DNA from: Diogma glabrata | Lineage: Eukaryota > Arthropoda > Insecta > Diptera > Cylindrotomidae | DNA length: 64,000 nucleotides | Assembly: GCA_963693315.1 (NCBI GenBank) | Contig: OY856186.1 | Span: 85,429,116-85,493,115, forward strand | Reading direction: 5' to 3' | Shown: piece by piece, positions 34,437 to 44,378 of the stretch | Numbering within the stretch: position 1 is the first letter of the stretch | Layout: each line of letters opens with the position of its first letter | Translations under genes and position numbers: made by a program | The notes under the pieces: generated by a model | The model's input: the letters and a program-made list of their open reading frames with translations, nothing else | What the model was told of the DNA's origin: nothing | The model's database searches: none

Positions 34437-37400
34437 ATGGCGGAAAATAGAGCAATAAAGCGCTTCTTGAAAACATTAGAAAGTATGAAAGTGCAAGTAA
34501 ATCTCTTTAGCATTAGTACTCCAATTAGTGATATAAAAACTTGCATGGCTCTGTTAGCAGACGATTGGAGAGAATTTCAAGCGCTAGAAAAGGCCGTAAA
34601 AGGGAAATTTGATGAATCACAAATAGACAACGTGGACAAAATTGAAAATATGCATCTTGAGTTGAAACAAAAGCTTGTCAAATGGGAAAAGCTTTATGAA
34701 GAGAATAATGCACAAATACAAAATAACTCGATGGATGATTTTATGCTTAATCAAAGCAATTTTCTCCAGCAAATATCATCTATTCATAAACCAGATAATG
34801 AGGTTCGTTTACCACGAGTTAATATACCATCGTTTAATGGAGTGTATGCAGAGTTTCCCTCCTTTCGTGATCTATATGAAGCGTCTGTCCATAACAATAA
34901 CAATATCTCAAAGGTTCACAAATTGCAATATTTAAAAGGGTTGCTTAAAGGTGAAGCCTATATGCTGATCAATCATCTGGCAGTGACAGAAGCTAACTAC
35001 GATGAAGCGTGGGACAAGATAAAGACACGGTACAACAAGCCAAAGCATGTCATACACAACTTGTTGAAACAATTTCTGGAACAACCAAACGTACAACAAG
35101 GTTGTGCAAAGTCAATTCGTCGCTTAGCTGACGTTTCGGATGAAGTCCTACGTGGGTTGAAGGTGCTTGATGAGCGTGCTGAAGGCCGTGACCCCTGGCT
35201 AATTTATCTACTTATTCAAAAACTAGACCAGGAAACGAGAGAAGCTTGGGCGCACGAGACAGCGGGAGTCAGCTTCCCTACAATGGAGCAGTTGTTTATC
35301 TTTTTAAACAAAAGAAGTGATGCCTTGGAGAGCTTAAGTTCAATGCAGAAGACCAAAACGTATCCTCAAAGAAGAACAAGTGCTTTAGTTTCGCATATAA
35401 ACCAATTAGTATGCCCGTTATGTGAAGGAGAGCATTATTTAAGCAAATGTGATCAATATTTACAGCGAACATTTGCAGAAAGGAAACAACTAGTACTTGA
35501 GAAAAAACTTTGTTTCAATTGTTTATCTTCATCTCACCAGTCAGTGGTGTGTAGATCCAAATATAAATGTGGTAAATGTCGCAGGAAGCATCATTTGACT
35601 CTGCACTCAGAAGAAGATGTTAATAATCCACGGATCAATGCAACTCTCAACGCAAATGCATTGAATAATACTTTGGAACCATCTAGCTCAACCGATGTTC
35701 AAGCAAATGCAGCAGCCATACCAAATTTTCAATCTTTGCTACCAACAGCTATAGTTCTAGTAGCTGACAAATCTGGAAATTCTCAGAGATGCAGGTTACT
35801 GCTAGATTCCGGATCACAAGCCTCTTTCATCACAGAAGCTTGTGCGCAGCGTTTGAATTTACCGAGATCTCAAGCAAATGTTGCAGTTACAGGTTTAACA
35901 GCTGGAAAAGTAACCACCAGAGGAATTACATCAATAAATATTAAGTCGTTGTATTCGTCAGAGGAATCGATTCAAGTTGATGTTTTGATCATAAATCAGC
36001 TGCCAACGAGATTACCAAGTTTCAATTTCCAGCTCCAAGACTGTTGTTTTTTGGACGATTTAAAACTAGCTGATCCATCTTATAACCAAGTATCTGCCGT
36101 TGATATCCTGATAGGAGCTGACAGATTTTTTAGCATTATCAAAGATGGGCAGTTAACTAACTCAAATAATTCAATAGTCGCACAACGTACCATTTTTGGT
36201 TGGATTGCGGCTGGAGTTACCGGTGAAGAAAACGTCGTAAGAACAGACAGCAGCCAAGAAAGTTATTGTACTTTAAATTTCCATTTAGATGTAGACATTG
36301 ATAGAACATTAAAACAATTTTTTGAGCAAGAAGAAATTCCCAATGTCCAGATTATGAGTCAAGATGATGTCGAGTGTGAAGAATATTATAAAAAGACGCA
36401 CAAACGAGATGAAAGGGGTCGTTACATCGTCTCTATTCCCTTTAAAAATAATACCGCTCAGCTTGGCAACTCTATCAACGTTGCCAAAAGAAGATTTTTA
36501 GCGTTAGAAAGGAAATTTCAATCTAGTCCATCACTAAAACATGAATACGCTAGATTTATAAGTGAATATCTAAGTAGGGGATACCTAGAAGCTGTTTCTG
36601 AAGCTGATAAAATGATTGAGCAGTCTAAGTGTTTTTATTTGCCTCATCATTGTGTGATAAAACAAGCGAGCGAAACGACAAAACTAAGAGTAGTTTTTGA
36701 TGGATCAGCGAAATCTTCTTCTGGGATATCACTAAATGAAACGATGTTAGTCGGTCCGACTATTCAGCCCACTTTATGGTCAATCTTATTAAGATTCAGA
36801 AGACACAAAATTGCATTAGCAGCCGACATTGAGAAAATGTACAATCAAATTTTGGTTTGTGAAAGTGATAGTCAATTTCAACGTATTTTATGGCGAAGCG
36901 AAATAGCTGATGAGCTTAAACATTATAAACTAAATACAGTTACCTTTGGTTTATCTAGTTCGGCATTTTTAGCTATTAGAAGTATTCATCAGCTAGCATA
37001 TGATAATCAAGATAGTCATCCAAATATTATTGATCATCTTATAAATGATTTTTACGTTGATGATTTTATCTCTGGTGCTGATAACATTGAAGAAGCGACG
37101 AAACTAAAAAGAGAAATGAATGATTTGTTAATAAGCGGTGGTTTTAATCTAAGAAAATGGAAATCAAATGTGCCTGAACTCACAGTGAATGGAGAGACAC
37201 AACAAACCACTTTGTTCAATAATTCAGAAGAATCAAAAATATTAGGTCTACAGTGGAACGCAGCAGAAGATACTTTTACCTTTAAACTCGATTTGAAGGA
37301 GAGTAATGAGCCCACCAAACGTCAAGTTATTTCCGAGTATTCAAGGGTCTTTGATCCGCTGGGTTGGTTATCTCCTTCGATCATTTTAATGAAAATAGTA

Positions 37401-39620
37401 TTTCAAAGGCTTTGGCTACACAAATTGGGATGGGATGATCATCTGCCAGCGGAAATATCAGAAATATACAACAAAATCCGTGTTGAGTTGAAAGATTTAG
37501 AAAAAATAAAGCTCAAAAGATACATTCCACAAGACGGTAAAATGGAATTACATGGTTTCTCCGATGCCAGCGAAAGTGCGTATAGTGCGGTGGTATATTG
37601 TAGAGCGGTAGACAATAATGGTGTTGTCTCAGTTAACTTAATGGCAGCTAAAACAAAGGTGGCTCCAATCAAGCAGGTGTCCTTACCACGACTTGAACTA
37701 TGTGGTGCTCATTTACTCACAAAACTTATGCGTCTTGTGCAAGAAACAGTGAAGATGCCAGTGGAATGTTTTGCCTGGACGGACTCTACAATTGTACTAT
37801 CGTGGTTGTCGAGTCATCCAGTCAGGTGGAAAACCTACGTTGCTAATCGTACGGCTGAAATCATCAATCAGATACCGACAAAATTCTGGAATCATGTACG
37901 ATCTGAACACAATCCTGCAGATTGCGCATCTCGTGGGATTTTGCCGTCTCAATTAATCAAACTAGATCTCTGGTGGCATGGCCCAGCATGGTTAAAAAAT
38001 TACCAATCGACTTCTGCAAAAGAGGATGATTTTGCTGTGAATCCAGAATATTTGAAAGAAGAAAGAAAAATAACCAAGCTTTTAGTTTCCAACACCCATT
38101 GCAAGGAAGATCAAATCAGCACATTAATTCAAAAGATATCTTCCTATAATAAACTGAAAAGAATTTTTGCTTACGTTTTAAGATTTATAAATAATATGAG
38201 AAATGACAAGTTGAATAGAAGCTCGGGTTCTCTTACGGTGATTGAACTTCGGAAGGCCAACCTCATAATCATCAAATATGTACAGAGAGAAGCGTTTGCC
38301 GATGAGGTTGATTGCCTTCAAAGAGATGTGAATATTAGAAAAAACAGCAGTATTGTAGCATTGGCACCATTTATAGATGCAGAGGGGATGTTAAGAGTCG
38401 GTGGCAGATTGAAACATCTGGACTGCCAATATGATTATAAACATCCAATGGTTTTACCAAAGGGTCATGCATTAAGTCGAATGATTGCAATACATGTGCA
38501 CAAGAAAAATCTTCATCCTGGTTTGACTCTAACATTTCATCTGATAAGGCAGCAATTCTGGATAGTAGGAGGCAGAAGCAGTGTCAGAAATATAGTGAAC
38601 AAATGTGTGGTCTGCTTCAGAAAGAACGCCAAAACATCTAAGCAACTAATGGGAGATCTGCCATTAGCAAGATTGAAAGCTACAAGACCATTCTCATCTT
38701 GTGGTGTAGATTATGCGGGTCCAATTGAGATTGCTACAAAAAAGGGAAGAGGTGCCAAGTTTATCAAGGGGTATATTGCACTCTTTGTTTGTATGGTGAC
38801 CAGAGCTGTACACATTGAAGCCGTTACTGATCTATCTACAGATGCGTTTATAGCATCCTTAAAACGATTTATCTCAAGGCGAGGTGCTCCCGCACATATC
38901 TACAGTGACAATGGATCTAACTTCATTGGAGCACGTCGAAAACTAGGCGAAAATTTTGAAAAAATTAGCAATATTAATCACAATTCTCTAATTGCAGAGT
39001 TCTTAGCACAGGATCAGATACAGTGGCACTTTATTCCACCTGTATCTCCACATTTTGGGGGTTTGTGGGAAGCAGCTGTGAAGTCAGTGAAGTCACATTT
39101 ACTCAAATATTCCTCAAATACTCACCTAACGTTCGAAGAGATGACAACTATGCTTACTCAAATTGAAGCCATTTTAAATTCAAGGCCACTCTACGCGACA
39201 GCTGATGATGATGATGCTTCTATTGATGTTTTAACACCAGCACATTTCTTGATTGGCTCAGGAAATTTTTTTATTCCAGAAGAAAACATTAGTGAAAATA
39301 CACCGACCAGCAGGCTTTCTAGGTGGCAAAATGTTCAACAGCGTGTTCAATCCTTCTGGAAAAAATTCAGTGTGGAGTATTTCCATAATCTACAACAAAG
39401 AAACAAATGGCGTGAATTACAACCTAATTTTAAAAATGGAGACGTGGTGTTAATTAAAGAAGACAACTTACCATCATACAAATGGATGCTTGGGAAGATC
39501 ATAGAGTTGCATCCAGATGATCAAGGCAATGTTAGAGTTGTCACTGTAAAGACGTCCAAAAATATATTAATACGCCCAATCGTTAAAATCTGCAAACTAC
39601 CACAACAGGATGATGGTTAA
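34437..39620 (+). CDS. gag-pol: BEL/Pao Gag-Pol polyprotein (1727 aa)
   Basis: The ATG at 34,437 (MAENRAIKRFLK) is chosen because upstream in-frame codons lie in the repeated leader. Gag (DUF1759-like) lies near residues 128-240. Two Cys/His clusters from residue 326 on (CPLCEGEHYLSKC; CFNCLSSSHQSVVC ... CGKCRRKHH) bind nucleic acid. The aspartic protease has LLLDSGSQASF with the catalytic Asp-Ser-Gly at 457. The reverse transcriptase carries DIEKMYNQILV and YVDD at 873-876. RNase H starts about residue 1040 (GFSDASESAY, WTDSTIVLSWL). The integrase has an HHCC finger (~1352-1393, ending CVVC) and acidic residues D1425 (VDYAGP), D1491 (SDNGSN) and E1545 (GLWEAAV). No stop or shift is present and length is typical of the clade. 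Gag and Pol form one frame, so no recoding site is needed. Antisense frames inside it are shadows. Confidence 0.97.
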   Translation: MAENRAIKRFLKTLESMKVQVNLFSISTPISDIKTCMALLADDWREFQALEKAVKGKFDESQIDNVDKIENMHLELKQKLVKWEKLYEENNAQIQNNSMDDFMLNQSNFLQQISSIHKPDNEVRLPRVNIPSFNGVYAEFPSFRDLYEASVHNNNNISKVHKLQYLKGLLKGEAYMLINHLAVTEANYDEAWDKIKTRYNKPKHVIHNLLKQFLEQPNVQQGCAKSIRRLADVSDEVLRGLKVLDERAEGRDPWLIYLLIQKLDQETREAWAHETAGVSFPTMEQLFIFLNKRSDALESLSSMQKTKTYPQRRTSALVSHINQLVCPLCEGEHYLSKCDQYLQRTFAERKQLVLEKKLCFNCLSSSHQSVVCRSKYKCGKCRRKHHLTLHSEEDVNNPRINATLNANALNNTLEPSSSTDVQANAAAIPNFQSLLPTAIVLVADKSGNSQRCRLLLDSGSQASFITEACAQRLNLPRSQANVAVTGLTAGKVTTRGITSINIKSLYSSEESIQVDVLIINQLPTRLPSFNFQLQDCCFLDDLKLADPSYNQVSAVDILIGADRFFSIIKDGQLTNSNNSIVAQRTIFGWIAAGVTGEENVVRTDSSQESYCTLNFHLDVDIDRTLKQFFEQEEIPNVQIMSQDDVECEEYYKKTHKRDERGRYIVSIPFKNNTAQLGNSINVAKRRFLALERKFQSSPSLKHEYARFISEYLSRGYLEAVSEADKMIEQSKCFYLPHHCVIKQASETTKLRVVFDGSAKSSSGISLNETMLVGPTIQPTLWSILLRFRRHKIALAADIEKMYNQILVCESDSQFQRILWRSEIADELKHYKLNTVTFGLSSSAFLAIRSIHQLAYDNQDSHPNIIDHLINDFYVDDFISGADNIEEATKLKREMNDLLISGGFNLRKWKSNVPELTVNGETQQTTLFNNSEESKILGLQWNAAEDTFTFKLDLKESNEPTKRQVISEYSRVFDPLGWLSPSIILMKIVFQRLWLHKLGWDDHLPAEISEIYNKIRVELKDLEKIKLKRYIPQDGKMELHGFSDASESAYSAVVYCRAVDNNGVVSVNLMAAKTKVAPIKQVSLPRLELCGAHLLTKLMRLVQETVKMPVECFAWTDSTIVLSWLSSHPVRWKTYVANRTAEIINQIPTKFWNHVRSEHNPADCASRGILPSQLIKLDLWWHGPAWLKNYQSTSAKEDDFAVNPEYLKEERKITKLLVSNTHCKEDQISTLIQKISSYNKLKRIFAYVLRFINNMRNDKLNRSSGSLTVIELRKANLIIIKYVQREAFADEVDCLQRDVNIRKNSSIVALAPFIDAEGMLRVGGRLKHLDCQYDYKHPMVLPKGHALSRMIAIHVHKKNLHPGLTLTFHLIRQQFWIVGGRSSVRNIVNKCVVCFRKNAKTSKQLMGDLPLARLKATRPFSSCGVDYAGPIEIATKKGRGAKFIKGYIALFVCMVTRAVHIEAVTDLSTDAFIASLKRFISRRGAPAHIYSDNGSNFIGARRKLGENFEKISNINHNSLIAEFLAQDQIQWHFIPPVSPHFGGLWEAAVKSVKSHLLKYSSNTHLTFEEMTTMLTQIEAILNSRPLYATADDDDASIDVLTPAHFLIGSGNFFIPEENISENTPTSRLSRWQNVQQRVQSFWKKFSVEYFHNLQQRNKWRELQPNFKNGDVVLIKEDNLPSYKWMLGKIIELHPDDQGNVRVVTVKTSKNILIRPIVKICKLPQQDDG

Positions 39621-39636
39621 CGACTAAGTCGTTAAC
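39616..39636. terminator. Palindrome spanning the gag-pol stop codon
   Basis: GTTAACGAC-TAA-GTCGTTAAC: perfect 9-base arms around TAA. The gag-pol stop TAA is at 39,618-39,620. It is directly upstream of the purine tract. A role in RNA folding or plus-strand priming is speculation, and the label terminator refers only to its position. Confidence 0.5.
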
Positions 39637-39645
39637 GAGGCGGAG
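39637..39645 (+). promoter_or_regulatory. Polypurine tract of the BEL/Pao element
   Basis: GAGGCGGAG, interrupted by one C, lies two bases before the 3' LTR. It is the expected plus-strand primer site. Confidence 0.7.
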
Positions 39646-39647
39646 TA

Positions 39648-40478
39648 TGACGACAATACCTAAACAAATAAATAAAACATTAATCAAATCAACGATGAAG
39701 AAAATATCTATACTTATCATATTACGAAATCCAGCTAGAAGATTCCAATGTTCATCTGTAAACAAAATATTTTAATTTAGTTATAAATTTAGGCTTAATA
39801 TAATGTATTACCTTTTTATTTGTTATCTTAAAATAGTAAACAAACCATTTTTTGTTTGTTTACATCAATGTCAATTACAACTTCAAAAGCAACAACTAAT
39901 TAAAAAACAATAATTTAATATAGAAAAATATTAGTTCATCTATCAGAATATAGATTTAGTGAATCTAATTAAAATCAACAAATCATAGAATAATCAATTA
40001 GCTTAGGTCAAAACCTTTCGATCATATTAAATTAGTAAAATTCACCTTTTTTACAATAGATGTAAGGAAATTTAATTTATATTTGGAAATATTAAGAAAG
40101 GCTTCGATAAATTATTAAAAGTTTTTTGATTAAAAACTTGCATAGTCATCTTCACTTTATATTTGAATTTTCCTGTGAACGGTGAAAAATATTAATTAAC
40201 TGTGATTTTGTTAAAATAAAACAATATTTGAATATTATTTTATTGTTTTTATTTAATAACGATTTTTGGAAATTATACCCGGACATTCTCATCTCATCTG
40301 AATATAATAATTGAACCTCTGTTGTGAAATAGGAAACGCATCATTTTTGGAATAATTTGGTAATTTGTTTGTACAAACATAAAAGGCGGTAAAACTCAAC
40401 AAATACAAAAATAGTACAACTGGACTCGTCAAGATAAATTGTGGATACGCAATCAACGAGTGCAGCTGATATTATTCA
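39648..40478 (+). repeat. 3' LTR of the BEL/Pao element (831 bases)
   Basis: Same length and ends as the 5' LTR. Confidence 0.97.
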
Positions 40479-40483
40479 AGCGT
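40479..40483. repeat. 5-base target-site duplication, right copy
   Basis: AGCGT, identical to 33,192-33,196. Host sequence resumes as TGAATTCATTAG. Confidence 0.9.
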
Positions 40484-43400
40484 TGAATTCATTAGTAAAA
40501 TTCTATTACCTTTTAGACTGCTTTGCTGTTGCTCTCCTAACGGCTAATAACAAACTGGCTTTATTCAAACTAGTTGGGCCTGCAACGGGATGCACTTTTC
40601 TTGTCATGGAAGGTGGTTAACTCTTTTGTGGTCAACTCTTCGTCTAAAAAATTCTTGAATCCCTACATATCCTCAAGAAATCTGTTTATTACTTAGTTTT
40701 ATTAAATGTTACTGAAGAAATGGAAACACATTTCCCTCTTTGTTAGTCACTTTATCATTTATTCTATTTTACCCACAACTAAATCAAAGATGCATGTAAA
40801 GATTTATCGTTCAAAACTAAAAGACCCAAGTGGTTAGCCAATAGTTTTTACTAGAACAACGCCGTTTCAATTTTCAAACTGTTATTACAGCAGACCTTTC
40901 GCTTTTCAAAATAATTCTTTATTTAATTAAAATAAATAGATTCAGGCATAGTGCGTTACCCTTCAATTTTAGCAAATGTTTCACTGGTAGTATTAGTATG
41001 AAGTACTCTCAGTGCTGCTATCAAGCAATATCAATAAAAACAATCAAGATTACATAATTCCAAAAATATTCTATACAATTTGCAATGATACCAAACAAAA
41101 ACAAATTGTTACATTATATGACATTAGCAATTTGTGTTAAATGAATGTTTTTTAGCCTTTTCTGCAGAAAACCTACCGTATTCTAATAACCTGAGCATTT
41201 TTAACGCTTTTATTACAAAAAAAATATTTCATAGTATTCATAATATTTCATATTAGTAATGAAATCGTCGACGCACTACAATTTGATAAACATATGTTTT
41301 GTGCAATAGGCATTACAATATGTTTCGCAACAAAACATGGATTCCATTGGTCCAGGTATAATGCCTGGATAAAAATAAAACGAAGTAGCGTTGGTGGAAC
41401 ATATTTCATCGCTTCAGATGTTGCGATTGGAAGACTTTTCGCAACTGTAGACGTTATTATAAACAAACTACATGATACACATAATGAGTGCTGGGCTCAT
41501 GAACTCATATACATTTTTAAATTTTAAGGAAACCACGTTTGACTATTATATATTGCAACGATCGACTAAAACTGGAACATCCACATAAAGAACATATTTG
41601 TAGTTCATTGTAAGTAAAGCAAATTTTTCTTTTCCTAGGAAGTAAGAGATGCAATTTGCTACCGCAAATAAGGGAATGGAATTGAACTTTTTATCCAAAT
41701 CGCGCAAAAAAAATTCAACTTGTAAGATCAGTGTGCATTCAGTTAATGCGATTTATAAAGACTTCGTTGTGGCTTGGTTTTATTGAGAGTAACATAAAAG
41801 AGTTCTTGTAGGGAACAATGAGATTAATATCAACAAACGATTGAAAATCACAAAGAGCTATATCGAATGCTTTGCAGTGCATATGCTATAGTGCACTGCA
41901 CAAGTTTTTAATCTCACTGAGATTTTTAAAATAAATCTTGCGAATAAACTTTATTGTGATTTAATTGTAAATCAAATGTCACATCATAAAAAATCAAGCT
42001 GGTCGTAATTTTTAGTATTTTATTACATGTTCATAACTTACGTAGACAAGTAATTTTACCTTAACCTTCAGAAAACTCTTTGTTATGAAATAATTGACAT
42101 TTTAGAACCTATAATTACTTTAAAACAACTGTAACAGTTTAAATTTAAAAGTCATATTAGTCATACACGAAAAGCTATTAAATAATACAAATCAATTTAT
42201 AAATGCTTTAGATGAATTAATCAGATCAATGTTGTTTGAGTCAGTATGGAATTGTAGTTTCAAATTTTATATCCGTAAATCCTTGAAGATTACTTAGCAT
42301 AATTCAAACAAAAGTTTTAATTATTATAATGAAAAACAAAGAAAATCACAGTCGAAATTATTTCAATGAAGTTTGCGTTAAGCAATAAAACAATTATGAA
42401 ATATATGTTTTCCAAAAACATTTAATAGAGGATACATAAGAACGTAGACTGTCCGTCAGCGTCCCATATACTTATGATAACATTTACAAAAATTGTGTGG
42501 ATAAACCAAGCCTATGTCTTCTTAAGTTAAATTCCATTTGCTTAACCTCTTGGCAAATGAAGCTGTTAATATTCAATCCGGTGAATGCCCTACGACGGCC
42601 ATTGCTATTGATAAATTGATTTTTTTAGAAAAAATTATCAATTTGGTTTAAAATATTAAGGAACCATATAACCAATCAATCACCTTAACCTTTTATCATT
42701 GATAAATAGAAACCAACTTCCATAAACCAACTTCAACAAATCAAAGCATGAACTAAGATCATAACTTTTGATTTGAAAAACAAGAAAACTGTAGTTCTCT
42801 ATATAAAATTCTATTATTCCCATAAACAGTTGAACAATCACAAAAAAAAATCTCAAATCATCAGGATCTTTCACAAGAAACCACAACTAATATAACCTTT
42901 AATTATCTTTGTCAAAAATACAATAAAATCTTATTGAAAACAAGAAATAGAATTGAAAATGACCAACGCCCATTCTAATGAAATACCACAAATTCGTGCA
43001 TTATTACTTTGAAGGTTTTCGTTTTCTTATTATTATTATTATTACCGTACTATAAAAATCGAAATTATTTCAGATTGAAAAAATTATATAAAAAGCAAAC
43101 AAATAGAAAAAATACAAAAAATTCTAAAGGTCTGCGAGTTCAATGAAATCGAAATTATTTCTTTTTTTGATTTTATTTGATCTCAATACTTCACAACTAA
43201 ACAACGAGAGTAGGTTGATAATTTTATAGAGTTTGGAAAGTAACACAAATTGTGTAACATAAACTAAAACTAACAGTCATGTAAATAATAACAACTCAAA
43301 CAATATAACGTACACTATAAAATTTTTTTAGAAGTTTTACTTTTTCTCTGTCCTAGAATATTTTTTAAAATCATGTTTTGCTTGAACGGAATGTTAAAAC

Positions 43401-43715
43401 TAAAATACCTAGTTAATCAATTATTAAGTTTAATAATTAAAAGTAATATAATTTTTCTAACAACTTTTATTAAAAATATAAATTTCAGACGCGTTTCGGA
43501 TATAAATACCCATCATCAATGAAAGAATTTATATTTTAAGGTTTATGTAAATTATATACTTAACCATGTCTAAAATACCTAGGTAGCTTTCTGGATGACA
43601 CCCAAACATTTCTTCTTGGGAAGTCCTTGTATGTGAGTTGATTTACGAAATCAACATTTTTATGACATCTTAAGTCCAGAAATACTAAAGTTCAGAAAAC
43701 TTTTAGTGAGACCGC
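40484..43715. other. AT-rich DNA without recognisable genes
   Basis: Short spurious frames only. A weak resemblance of 41,295-41,340 (TGTGCAATAGGCATTACAATATG) to the LINE tail is too diverged to annotate. Tri-nucleotide TTA runs occur near 43,030. Confidence 0.4.
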
Positions 43716-43776
43716 TTCTTTTCAATAAATACAACTATTATGGTGTGTTCATAATAGTTGTATTTATTGAAAAGAA
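43716..43776. repeat. Perfect hairpin: 27-base arms, 7-base loop
   Basis: 43,716-43,742 (TTCTTTTCAATAAATACAAC...) is the exact reverse complement of 43,750-43,776. The loop is GTGTGTT. Confidence 0.95.
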
Positions 43777-44263
43777 ATTGTTTCTTTTAATCTGCAACAA
43801 CTTGATATTTTCCAACTGTTCGTATTAGTTGATGATAGATGAATGGATTAATTAAAAAAAAACTTCAACTATATTTCATGTCATCCAGCAATTACTTGTG
43901 TCAAATGTATCTAGATAAAACTGCTTTCTGTTTTATTGTTACGATTCTACATAATCGCAATGCAATACAAAACAAAATTGTATTCAAACTCAATTTCTCC
44001 TAAATATTTCAAAAATAAAATCAAGTGTAGCGTCATTATTTTTTTATGCCAATCAACACGAAGCTAATGACACACGATATATCATATAAATTCACACATT
44101 GTCTAGATTCACAAATGTCTAGAAATTTAATACAAAAAGCTTCCAAAATAAATACAATTTAGAATTGTGTAATCATGAAGGATTAAACTCAAGCAAATAT
44201 AGTATGAAATGATGAAGTTTCAATTTAAAAATCATCTGAACATGAAAACTAAAATATGTTTCC
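43777..44263. other. Unassigned AT-rich stretch
   Basis: Nothing recognisable. Confidence 0.4.
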
Positions 44264-44378
44264 TCGTCGTTATAGCTGAAGGCTGAGTGTATAAGACACC
44301 AGGAATTGAACTATAATGTTTCTGATGAGTGTGAGTTCAATCCCGATACGAAATACACAAACATTTTTCTAATGGAGT
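44264..44378 (+). mobile_element. tRNA-derived SINE fragment (candidate)
   Basis: TATAGCTGAAGGCTGAGTG resembles an A box and AGTTCAATCCC fits the B-box consensus RGTTCRANNCC, ~50 bases apart, in the order of an internal RNA polymerase III promoter. GATACGAAATACACAAAC follows. The same tail (GACACGAAATACACAAAAAC) recurs at ~47,350-47,380 after TCGTTCCC. Too diverged to fold as a working tRNA. Confidence 0.55.

Larger units (their letters stand above)
33197..40478 (+). mobile_element. Complete BEL/Pao LTR retrotransposon (7.28 kb)
   Basis: It has 831-base LTRs at both ends, a primer-binding site directly after the 5' LTR, a repeated leader, one long gag-pol frame, a purine tract before the 3' LTR and a perfect 5-base target duplication. 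By eye the two LTRs differ at three positions, so the insertion is recent in evolutionary terms. There is no separate envelope frame. Everything needed for an autonomous retrotransposon appears to be present, but activity is not shown by sequence. Confidence 0.97.

Noticed and set aside
34229..34546. Antisense and alternative frames within the BEL/Pao region (also near 37.0-37.7 kb and 39.25 kb)
   Set aside because: Shadows of the long gag-pol frame and leader, with no motifs of their own.
39620..40478. Envelope gene downstream of BEL/Pao pol
   Set aside because: Only the palindrome, purine tract and LTR follow the stop codon, so there is no room for an envelope frame.
41284..41420. Possible LINE-tail copy
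   Set aside because: Only a short, diverged resemblance (CAATATGTTTCGCAACAAAACA). Could be chance in AT-rich DNA.
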